From positions 19,475 to 83,474 of the forward strand of contig NZ_VTHK01000041.1 in NCBI RefSeq assembly GCF_009765355.1: a stretch of 64,000 nucleotides of DNA, given 5' to 3'. This DNA is from Amycolatopsis anabasis. Lineage in GTDB: Bacteria > Actinomycetota > Actinomycetes > Mycobacteriales > Pseudonocardiaceae. Made by a program: the position numbers and the translations under genes. Under the pieces are notes generated by a model. It ran no database searches. It was not told the DNA's origin and saw nothing but the letters and a program-made list of their open reading frames with translations. This document shows, piece after piece, positions 26,925-34,166 of the stretch. Numbering within the stretch: the first letter of the stretch is position 1; each line of letters begins with the position of its first letter.

Positions 26925-27689
26925 ATGGATGGTGCTGCCGGCGCTCGTGGATGGTCGCCGGATACGACCGGAGCAGGTGGGGAGCCAACGCTGAACCAGG
27001 AGAATTGGCCGAGGGACTGCCTGCTCGGACAGCTTGGCGCGCGTGCGCGGGAGGCGTTGCTCGCGCTCGGCACCACGACGACCTACCAGGCTCGGCACAC
27101 GGTGATCCGGCAGGGCGCGGAAAGCCATTCCGTGCTGGTTCTGCTGTCCGGTTCGGTGAAGGTGACCGTGGACAGCGAATTCGGCCGCACCGCGCTGCTC
27201 GCCGTGCGGGGCCCCGGGGATCTCCTCGGCGAAATGGCCGTTCTCGAACGGCGCCGCCGAGCCGCGAATGCGGTCACCTGCGGCGCGGTCCGGGCCAAAC
27301 TGATCAAGGGAACGCATTTTCTGGAATTCCTCGACCGCAATCCGGACGCTTGGCGGCTCGTCGCCCGGTCGCTGAGCGAGCGGCTGCGCTCGGCCAACCG
27401 GCGGCGTGCCGAATTCGTCGCCTGCCCGGCGCCGGTTCGGGTCGGCCGGGTGCTGGTCGAGATCGTCCGCCGGCACGGCGAACGAACACCGGCGGGCTGG
27501 AACCTCAGCGTGTCGCTGACCCAGACCGAGATCGCGACCCTCGCGGGTGTCGCGCTCGGAACCCTCGAGAAGGCCCTGCAGTCCATGCAACGGCAGGGGC
27601 TGGTGCGGCGCCACTATCGACGGATCGTGGTCGAGGACATGTCCGGGCTGTGCCGATTCGGCGGACTTCCGTACCGGAACCCGTACTAG
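26925..27689 (+). CDS. Crp/Fnr-family regulator 2 with intact phosphate-binding cassette
   Basis: The regulator is 254 residues from the ATG at 26925; the first 25 residues are unlike the family. A CTG at 26991 with GGGGAG upstream (LNQENWP) could be the real start. The cyclic-nucleotide-binding barrel contains LLGEMAVLERRRRAANAV, keeping the GEMA and Arg of the phosphate-binding cassette. The C-terminal HTH is SLTQTEIATLAGVALGTLEKALQSMQRQ. It is similar in layout to regulator 1 but not a close copy. Its stop lies inside a 16-bp palindrome, and the cyclase-like operon begins 84 bp later. It probably controls that operon or the divergent PycTM-like gene. Confidence 0.87.
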   Translation: MDGAAGARGWSPDTTGAGGEPTLNQENWPRDCLLGQLGARAREALLALGTTTTYQARHTVIRQGAESHSVLVLLSGSVKVTVDSEFGRTALLAVRGPGDLLGEMAVLERRRRAANAVTCGAVRAKLIKGTHFLEFLDRNPDAWRLVARSLSERLRSANRRRAEFVACPAPVRVGRVLVEIVRRHGERTPAGWNLSVSLTQTEIATLAGVALGTLEKALQSMQRQGLVRRHYRRIVVEDMSGLCRFGGLPYRNPY

Positions 27690-27695
27690 TACGGG
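27680..27695. promoter_or_regulatory. 16-bp perfect palindrome before the cyclase-like operon
   Basis: CCCGTACTAGTACGGG is self-complementary with no loop and contains the stop codon of the Crp/Fnr 2 gene. It is followed at once by a second dyad, GTCAG (27696-27700) and CTGAC (27711-27715). The operon start is 80-95 bp downstream. An uninterrupted palindrome suits a protein-binding operator better than a terminator. Confidence 0.45.
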
Positions 27696-27773
27696 GTCAG
27701 CGACCGCGAACTGACAGAAAGTGAGGTGCGACGGCCGAACACCGGATCACGGTAGCCGGATAGGAGGAATACG

Positions 27774-29039
27774 TTGCCGGACAAAGAAGGCTTTGCGCGA
27801 GTCCTTTTCCTGGCGGTGGACGCGTGGCGCTATGGAGCGCGTGACGATCTCGGCCAGTCCGACGTGCAGGACGCCCTGGTCAACGGCCTGGCCGCCGCGG
27901 CGGGGCACGCCGGTCTCGAGCAATCCTGCTGGGAAGTGCAGAACACCGGTGACGGCGTGCTCGCGTTGCTGCCCAGCGGTGACGCCGAGCCCAAACTCGT
28001 GGATCCCTTCGTCCGGGCCCTCGACGAGTGGTTGTGGCGGTACAACAGGGATCGGGTTCCGGCCGCCCGGTTGCGTCTCCGGGTGGCCGTCCACCACGGT
28101 GTCGCGTACCAGGCGAGCTGCGGTTTCGCCGGACAGGGCGCCGTGCATGTCGCGCGCCTCGTCGACGCGCGACCGGTGCGCGATGCGCTCGCCGGCGCGC
28201 CGGACCGGAACCTCGTCCTGGCCATCTCGAAGCCGGTTTTCGACGACGTGGTCTGCCAGGGGCACACCGCGTTGCGGCCAGAAGACTTCGTGCCGGTCGA
28301 GGTGCACATGGCGGAGAAGGGATTTCGCGCGCCCGCGTGGATCCGCGTGCCCGGCGTCGACCCCCAACGGCTCGCGAACCGGAAGCAGGACGTCGATCCG
28401 GAGCTGTTCGCGCTCAGCCTGTCGTTCGACTTCGCGCCGGATCCCGGATCCCTCGAAGAGGTGGTGGACCGGTCGTTCGAGGCGGCCGGGCTGGACCGGC
28501 CCGCTCTCCGGGAAGTGGCGGGCAACGAAGTGCTGATCGTCCTGCGGGAAGGCGTCTCTGGCACCCGGGTGCTCGGGGTCTGGGTCGAATGCCTGGACGA
28601 GGCGCTCCGCGCGCGCGGCACCAGCGCGACTTTGGGTGTGGACTTCGGCCCGGTGATCGGGGACGGGCCCCGGATCCGAGGGCTGGCCGCGGAACGGGCC
28701 CGGGGACTCGCGGCGTCGCCGCGGGTCGCCGACGTCTTCGCGGCCGCTCGCGGGGTGCGGCTGGCGGTGGTGGTGTCCGATCTGGTCCACCGGTCGGTGG
28801 TGCGGCGGGGCGGGCGGTTCGTCAGCCCGGAGAGTTACCGGCCGGTGGAGGCCGGTCCGCGGGCCTGGTTCCGCGTATTGGGCTACTCGGTGCCGCCTCC
28901 GCCGGCCGCCGCGAGCCGCGGTGCGACCGAGCCCCGCGATGTCGAGATACACGGCAACGGAACCGTGATCGACCACGGGGAATTCGGCCATTACCACAAC
29001 GGTGACGTCAAGAACTACTACGGGGACAGCCGCCGATGA
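27774..29039 (+). CDS. tandem class III cyclase-like protein with C-terminal recognition motif
   Basis: This 421-residue protein starts at TTG, backed by AGGAGGA. Domain 1 (about 8-195) has the class III cyclase plan: a metal-binding Asp (Asp16 in FLAVDAWRYG), the second Asp in NTGDGVLAL (Gly59-Asp60) and the transition-state-type Arg (Arg128 in HVARLVDAR). The usual base-specifying Lys position is Gln (VQNTGD), and the Asn before the Arg is Val. Domain 2 (about 210-370) repeats the fold, but GD is replaced by GNE (250-252), so it looks catalytically dead and may regulate or bind ligand. A Pro-rich linker leads to a Gly/His/Asn-rich tail (residues 394-417, GNGTVIDH...NYYG). The next gene overlaps by 4 nt. 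Nucleotide product unknown; activity unproven. Confidence 0.72.
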   Translation: MPDKEGFARVLFLAVDAWRYGARDDLGQSDVQDALVNGLAAAAGHAGLEQSCWEVQNTGDGVLALLPSGDAEPKLVDPFVRALDEWLWRYNRDRVPAARLRLRVAVHHGVAYQASCGFAGQGAVHVARLVDARPVRDALAGAPDRNLVLAISKPVFDDVVCQGHTALRPEDFVPVEVHMAEKGFRAPAWIRVPGVDPQRLANRKQDVDPELFALSLSFDFAPDPGSLEEVVDRSFEAAGLDRPALREVAGNEVLIVLREGVSGTRVLGVWVECLDEALRARGTSATLGVDFGPVIGDGPRIRGLAAERARGLAASPRVADVFAAARGVRLAVVVSDLVHRSVVRRGGRFVSPESYRPVEAGPRAWFRVLGYSVPPPPAAASRGATEPRDVEIHGNGTVIDHGEFGHYHNGDVKNYYGDSRR

Positions 29040-31297
29040 GCACCGACGAATCCGCGGAATCCCCGGGCACGCCGCAACCGGCTGCCGAACCGGGGAACAA
29101 TTCGAGCGGCGATTCCCCGCCGGACCAGGCGGAGGGCCGGAAGGACGACGCGGTCAACGAGCAGGACGCTCCGGAAATGAACCGGGCGTACTGGCGTGGA
29201 CAACGGTTCTACGACATGCGCGGCAACACGACGCTGATGGAACACGCGAACATCCGCGAAATGCAGGTCGGGGATCGATATTTCTTCGTCGGCCAAGGCG
29301 TGTCGTGCATCTCGGGCTCGATTCGCGAAGAAATCCTGAGGTGGACCAGGGATCGATATGTCCCGATCAGAAACTACCCGGATATGCGCAAGACGCTGGC
29401 GGAACTGCGGCTGGCGCTGCTTCGCGGGGTGCCGGGCACCGGGCGAGCGACAACGGCCCTGCACCTGCTCGACGCCGTGGCCAAGGGAAAGGTCTACCGC
29501 CTGGATGTCGGCGCGGAGATCAAGTCGATGTCCGAGGCGGACCTACCGCACCAGGGTTGCGGCTATTTCGTCGAGTTGTCCCGGCGGGCCGAGAACTCGC
29601 TGACCGAGGCTCATCTGGACAAACTGCGAGACCTGCTGGAGAAACGCGATGCCTACTGCGTCCTGATCGGCGGGCGGGACCTGCGTCAGGTGGATTCGTT
29701 CGGCGGCTACGCCATGGAATACGAACCGCCCGATCCGCGGGAATTGCTGGAGCGGCACATTCGCCATGAGGTGCGGGTGGAGGACGACGAGGACCTGGAG
29801 CGGCGTTTGGCGGAGCTGGTCCTGGCGGACTGGGTTCATGTCGCCCTCGGGCCGCGTCCGCGCCCGATGGAGTCGACGCGAATGGCGGCGCTGCTGGTGG
29901 ACCACGCGCGAGGTGTCCTCGATCGGAGCGAGGTCGAACGGCGCGCCACCCAGGCGGTGCCGTTCCAGGTTGCCGAGTGGTTCGCCGAACTGCAAGGCCT
30001 GCGGGCGGGAGAGGATCTGGACGAAGGGCTCGGGCTGGCCGCCTTCCGGATCGCACTCGGTGTGTTGAACGAGTCGCCCTACCACCTGGTGGCCGAAGCC
30101 GCGAGGAAGCTCGCCCGGAGGTTCGTCGAGGCGACCGCGTCGGAGAATTCGCGCCAGACGTCGTTGCTCGCGGACGATCCCGAGCGCAGGCTACCGGCGT
30201 TGCGCGCGGAGTTCATCGATGGGCAGGCGATAATCGGGACGGCCAGGGTGCCGATGCGGCTGCTGGCGTTCCAGGACGAGCGATACCCGGTCACGGTGCT
30301 GCGCCACGTCTGGGAGAACCACCACCGCATGCGCGCGGCGATTTCCAGCTGGCTGATGAAGCTGAGCAAGGATCCGAGGCCGCTCGTCTGGGTGCGTGCG
30401 GCACAGGCCGCCGGATACCTGTGCTCCCTGGACTACACCTACGCGTTCACGAAGTTGATCACGCCGGGAATCTATGCGACCGGCGACAACTGGATGCGGC
30501 GGCGGTTGTTCGCGGCGATCGCGCTGGACCAGGCGGCACAGGAAGACCAGGTGCTGCAGGCGATCCGTGGCTGGCTCCGCCGCTGGCGCCGTCGTGGTGA
30601 CGAAGCGGAGCGGTGGACCGCGGCCGCCACGCTGGGGTTCGGCCTGGGGCTGCGGTACATCGACCATTCCCTTGAGGAACTGCGGATTCTCGGCACTCCG
30701 TCGGAACGGCTCCCGGTGCTGGCCGACGAGGGCGGGTCGGGGTTGGTCTGGGTGGCCGGGTACAGCCTGTCCAAGTTGTTCGCGTTCGGCGCGGTGGAGC
30801 CGGTGCTGGACCGGCTGAACGAGTGGGTCCGCAGCGAGCGCCGCAGCCTGCGCCGGCTCGCGCTGGAGACGGTCAACCAGCTGACCGATCTGTACGGGTT
30901 CGAGCTGAGGTTCCTGGACATGTCCGCGGGGCGGAAGCCCGGCGTGCGAGCGGGGCGTGAGCGCTGGCCGCTGTTGCTGACCCTGCAGGAGGCGGACGAC
31001 CGGCTCACCGAGCCGTTCGCCGACCTCCTCCGGCGTTCCCTGCGCGCCCGGGGTGGGGACGGCACGGCCAAGCGCCTGCTGGGGCGCTGGATTCGTTCCG
31101 GTGAGAAGGACGCGGAATGCCTGGGTGTTCTCCTGCGGTTTCTGCCCCATCTCATCGAACGTTCCGATGACGCACACCGCCTGTACCACCTGGTGAACCG
31201 GATGCGCCGGGACTGGGCCGAGCCGCTTCCGGTCGATGTCGCGCGGCAGTTGGAAACGGTCATCGAGGGTTCGATGCTTCGAGGGAGGGCGTCATGA
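29036..31297 (+). CDS. P-loop NTPase-like protein with N-terminal recognition motif and helical repeats
   Basis: This 753-residue protein has a disordered acidic N-terminus (1-48), then a motif at 63-86 (GNTTLMEH...GDRYFFVG) that aligns without gaps to the tail of the preceding protein. A region like a STAND/AAA P-loop domain follows. The loop reads GVPGTGRATT (131-140), with Arg where the Walker Lys should be. A hydrophobic strand (GCGYFVELSRR) follows, then a sensor-like strand (YCVLIGGRDL). From about 300 to the end it is nearly all amphipathic helix, HEAT or ARM-like, with many Arg/Trp. No signal or membrane helix is seen. The role is unknown; the plan resembles STAND-type sensor or scaffold proteins of bacterial conflict systems. 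It is translationally coupled at both ends by ATGA overlaps. Confidence 0.6.
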   Translation: MSTDESAESPGTPQPAAEPGNNSSGDSPPDQAEGRKDDAVNEQDAPEMNRAYWRGQRFYDMRGNTTLMEHANIREMQVGDRYFFVGQGVSCISGSIREEILRWTRDRYVPIRNYPDMRKTLAELRLALLRGVPGTGRATTALHLLDAVAKGKVYRLDVGAEIKSMSEADLPHQGCGYFVELSRRAENSLTEAHLDKLRDLLEKRDAYCVLIGGRDLRQVDSFGGYAMEYEPPDPRELLERHIRHEVRVEDDEDLERRLAELVLADWVHVALGPRPRPMESTRMAALLVDHARGVLDRSEVERRATQAVPFQVAEWFAELQGLRAGEDLDEGLGLAAFRIALGVLNESPYHLVAEAARKLARRFVEATASENSRQTSLLADDPERRLPALRAEFIDGQAIIGTARVPMRLLAFQDERYPVTVLRHVWENHHRMRAAISSWLMKLSKDPRPLVWVRAAQAAGYLCSLDYTYAFTKLITPGIYATGDNWMRRRLFAAIALDQAAQEDQVLQAIRGWLRRWRRRGDEAERWTAAATLGFGLGLRYIDHSLEELRILGTPSERLPVLADEGGSGLVWVAGYSLSKLFAFGAVEPVLDRLNEWVRSERRSLRRLALETVNQLTDLYGFELRFLDMSAGRKPGVRAGRERWPLLLTLQEADDRLTEPFADLLRRSLRARGGDGTAKRLLGRWIRSGEKDAECLGVLLRFLPHLIERSDDAHRLYHLVNRMRRDWAEPLPVDVARQLETVIEGSMLRGRAS

Positions 31298-32316
31298 ACG
31301 AATCAGCGGACGAGGTCGCGAACAACTCCGGCCAACCGGAGACGCCTGTCCCCGCGGTCGAGCGGGCGGCCGAGGAGGGGCGCCGCGTCGGGGAGGGCAG
31401 GTCACCGGTCGCCGCGGTCGCGCCCATCGTCGGCGAGCACCACGTGGGCAGGTTCGAGTTCTTCTACCGAAGGCCACCGGTCAAGGCGTGGACCGCGCGG
31501 GTGTTCGTGCAGGCGTCCGGCCGGTGCCTGGTGTTCATGCCCGACAGGCAGCCGACCACCCGCGAACTGCTGTGGAGCGGTATCCGGACGATGTACGAGA
31601 TCGACCTCGCGTACCGGCATCTCGCCTTCGAAATCGATCTGCCGAGCACGGGTGACGCGTTCGCGTTCCAGGCCAGGGTGGACATGCAGTGGCGGGTGAC
31701 CGATCCCCTGCTGGTCGTGCGGGACGGGATCACCGACATCCGCCGGGTGCTGCTGCCCTCGCTGCTGGCCGATCTGCGGCGGGCCACCCGGAGGTGCCGC
31801 ATCGCGGACGCGGAGAAGGCGGAGTGCGAGGCCAATCGGGAAGTGGCCGATGACGCGTTGAGCCGCCGGCACGGGTTGTGGACGAAGGTCTTCGTGCGCC
31901 TGCGGATGGACGATCAGTGGCGGCGCAACGTCCGGCTCGAGGCCCAGGTGGGCGTCTACCGGGCCATCATCGCGATGGGCGATCTGAACCAGTTCGCCCT
32001 GCAACTCGCGCAGAACCCGAAGGATGTCGAGCCCGTGGTCCGGGCCCTGGCGAGCGAGCGCGACCTCCACCGCCGCGAGGTGTTCGATTTCATCGCCAGG
32101 CTGATCGAATCCGAAGCCCTGGATCGGTGGGAGATCGACGACCAGGTCAGGGAGGCCCTGCGGTGGCTGAAGGACTCGATCCACCGGGTGATCTCGGGAA
32201 CCGACGAAGCCCGCCAGTTCTCCGCAGGTCCGGAAGGGAACGGTTCGCCGCCGGGCCGTGTGCTCAGCGCGCCCTCGCCCGCCGGTAGCTCGAACGGGAC
32301 GGGCGGCTCGTCGTAG
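31294..32316 (+). CDS. SPFH/band 7-like soluble protein
   Basis: The 340-residue protein has a low-complexity N-terminus (1-45). A beta-rich segment then resembles the SPFH/stomatin domain: VGRFEFFYRRPPVKAW; LAFEIDLPSTGDAFAFQARVDMQWRVTDPLLVVRDG; then the helix with LLADLRRATRRCRIADAEKAE. A helical part (220-300) and a Gly/Ser-rich tail follow. Unlike stomatins it has no membrane hairpin. SPFH proteins often scaffold membrane-linked complexes, and related modules occur beside bacterial immune NTPases. It is the third gene of the operon, overlapping the NTPase-like gene by 4 nt. The match is by pattern only. Confidence 0.55.
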   Translation: MNESADEVANNSGQPETPVPAVERAAEEGRRVGEGRSPVAAVAPIVGEHHVGRFEFFYRRPPVKAWTARVFVQASGRCLVFMPDRQPTTRELLWSGIRTMYEIDLAYRHLAFEIDLPSTGDAFAFQARVDMQWRVTDPLLVVRDGITDIRRVLLPSLLADLRRATRRCRIADAEKAECEANREVADDALSRRHGLWTKVFVRLRMDDQWRRNVRLEAQVGVYRAIIAMGDLNQFALQLAQNPKDVEPVVRALASERDLHRREVFDFIARLIESEALDRWEIDDQVREALRWLKDSIHRVISGTDEARQFSAGPEGNGSPPGRVLSAPSPAGSSNGTGGSS

Positions 32317-32350
32317 GGCACCTCGCCTGGCTGACCGCCGGACTCGGTCC

Positions 32351-32493
32351 GAGTGCGGAGTTCGCATGCCCGAATGGGTAACTCACGTCCTCGAGTGTGT
32401 AACTCGCATGCCTGAGTGTGTAATTCGCGTACGTGAGTGTGTAACTCGGGGACCGAACGGGGGACTCGGGCGACGGGAACGGGGGACTCGCGG
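32351..32493. repeat. degenerate 21-bp tandem repeat, copy 2 of 3
   Basis: Seven units of a GAGTGTGTAACTCGCATGCCT-like 21-mer (a few bases variable) begin at 32351, 32372, 32393, 32414, 32435, 32455 and 32477. They follow the end of the SPFH-like gene by 35 bp and fill most of the 271-bp gap before the TauD gene. The unit drifts toward GAACGGGGGACTCGCGG at the right end, the same variant as in the copy at 63863-63903. No spacer-repeat pattern of a CRISPR is present. Confidence 0.85.
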
Positions 32494-32587
32494 CGGCCCC
32501 GGAAATGTCGGTGCCTGGGGCTACCCTTGAAGCAAGGGGTTCCCCCGAGGCACGAACGGTCCGTTCACGTGGGTGGGCAGGCGGGGG

Positions 32588-33520
32588 TCAGGTGAGCGGG
32601 GAGTAGTGGGTGGCGTCGCCGGTGCGGATGGTGCTGCGGGTGCCGTCGATGCTCACCGGGACGTCGCCGGCCAGGGTGATCCGGTGCAGCCGCCGCGGGC
32701 TGTCGTCGTAGTCGGCGATCGCGTAGTGCTGGGTCGCCCGGTTGTCCCAGATCGCCACGTCACCGTCGCGCCAGTGCCAGCGCACGGTGTTCTCCAACTG
32801 GGTCACCCGCTGCTGCAGGAGACCGAACAGCGTCTGCGACTCGGCGCTGGTCAGCCCGACGAGCCGGTTCACGAAGTGGCCCAGCAGCAACGCGCGTTCG
32901 CCGGTTTCCGGGTGCACCCGCACCACCGGGTGCTCGGTTTCGTACACAGTGGACTCGAACTGGTCGCGATAGGACTGGAACTTCACGTCCACCCCGCCGA
33001 TCCGCGCCTCGTCGACGTTCGCGGCGTAGTCGTAGGCGTTCGTGTGCACCGCCCACAGGCGATCCACCAGCGCCTTCAGCGAAGCCGGCAGCTTCTCGTA
33101 CGCGGTGACCGTGTTCGCCCACGTGGTGTTCCCGCCGTACGGCGGCAGATGCACCGCGCGCAGCACGCTGATCGCCGGGATCCGGTCCACGAACGTGACA
33201 TCGGTGTGCCAGCTGTTGGCCTTCGAGTAGTCCGAGTCGATCGGCAGCACGTTCGCGTTGTCCGAGTTCTCGACGGTCGGATGCGCCAGCGTCGGCGTGC
33301 CCAGCAGCGAAGCGAAGGCCAGCTGGCCCGCGTCGTCGAGGTGCTGCTGGTCCCGGAAGAAGATCACCTTGTGGGCCAGCAGGGCGTCCCGGATCCGCGC
33401 CACCGTGGTGGCATCGAGATCGCCGCCGAGCCGCATGCCGTCGATCCGGGCGCCGGTGTGCGCGCCGAGCCGCACCACTTCGACACCGCCGGGTGCCGCC
33501 ACGTCCGCCTGCAGAGTCAT
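32588..33520 (-). CDS. TauD/TfdA-family 2-oxoglutarate and Fe(II)-dependent dioxygenase
   Basis: This 310-residue enzyme has the HxD iron ligands in SWHTDVTF and the distal ligand in ATQHYAIADY; the 2-oxoglutarate-binding Arg follows in SPRRLHRITLAG. The N-terminus (GARIDGMRLGGDL) and RDQQHLDDAGQLAFASLLG are typical of the TauD/AtsK branch, which oxidises sulfonates or alkyl sulfates to release sulfite or sulfate. It could serve sulfur scavenging; no transporter or sulfur gene adjoins, so the substrate is not fixed. It is monocistronic, with a 164-bp upstream gap that is locally AT-rich. Confidence 0.9.
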   Translation of the reverse strand: MTLQADVAAPGGVEVVRLGAHTGARIDGMRLGGDLDATTVARIRDALLAHKVIFFRDQQHLDDAGQLAFASLLGTPTLAHPTVENSDNANVLPIDSDYSKANSWHTDVTFVDRIPAISVLRAVHLPPYGGNTTWANTVTAYEKLPASLKALVDRLWAVHTNAYDYAANVDEARIGGVDVKFQSYRDQFESTVYETEHPVVRVHPETGERALLLGHFVNRLVGLTSAESQTLFGLLQQRVTQLENTVRWHWRDGDVAIWDNRATQHYAIADYDDSPRRLHRITLAGDVPVSIDGTRSTIRTGDATHYSPLT

Positions 33521-33684
33521 TGCACCGATCCTTTACGCGACTGGCTTTCGAAGACTGCTTTCGCACGCTAAGGATGAATCGCCGGTGCTCGCAAGGTTTT
33601 GTAACGCCGTGAAAATAAGTGGACCCCGATCGTCCCGCATCCCGGACGCCTTTGACGCGCACGGGTTTCCCTGGGCCCGGCTCG

Positions 33685-34005
33685 TCAGGCCTGCCCGGTC
33701 TCGAACCGGCTGATCCGGCCGTCGGACACCACGAACCGCCAGGCCGTGCGCATGGCGCCCCACCGGTCGTTGCGGTAGTTGGCGATCAGCGACCGGCCGT
33801 CGTCGGTCGCCGATTCCACCTCCAGCCGCCCGTTGGCGGAGAAGATCTCCTGGTCGACCCACTGATCGAGGTCCCGGTCCGCACCGTCGTCGGACATCGT
33901 GGCATCGGGGGTGAGCACTTCGTAGAACGCGTCCCGATCCCCGGCGTTGATCGCGTCGATCAGGGCGCGCACCACAGGATCGGAAATCTCGCTGGTAGTC
34001 GGCAT
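33685..34005 (-). CDS. SnoaL/NTF2-like small protein
   Basis: This 106-residue protein has the cone-shaped NTF2/SnoaL plan: N-terminal helices (PVVRALIDAINAGDRDAFYEVLTPDATMSDDG without interruption), then a curved sheet ending in GAMRTAWRFVVSDGRISRFETGQA. Such proteins bind small hydrophobic ligands or act as cyclases or isomerases; many are uncharacterised. The ATG at 34005 fits the family start and has a GGGG-type site. It is a single gene between TauD and the divergent GT39-like gene. Confidence 0.75.
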   Translation of the reverse strand: MPTTSEISDPVVRALIDAINAGDRDAFYEVLTPDATMSDDGADRDLDQWVDQEIFSANGRLEVESATDDGRSLIANYRNDRWGAMRTAWRFVVSDGRISRFETGQA

Positions 34006-34166
34006 GACCCCAGCATGCCAACAACCGAGTCCACTGTGTACTCGCTCGTGCGGGTGACGATCGGCCCCGGTCGGTGCCGGGGCCGGGTGGCCGGATCGTG
34101 ACCGTTTCCGGGCCCGCCCGGCGGTAGGATCCGCCGGACCAGCCGGTGTGGAAATGGGGGACCGAC

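Noticed and set aside
25532..32316. A prophage or integrated element carrying the defence-like island
   Set aside because: No integrase, att-like direct repeat, tRNA gene or phage structural gene is seen on either side. Transfer remains possible but is not supported by the sequence itself.
32351..32493. CRISPR array
   Set aside because: The units are contiguous with 21-bp period, with no spacers, no leader and no cas genes; they are degenerate tandem repeats.
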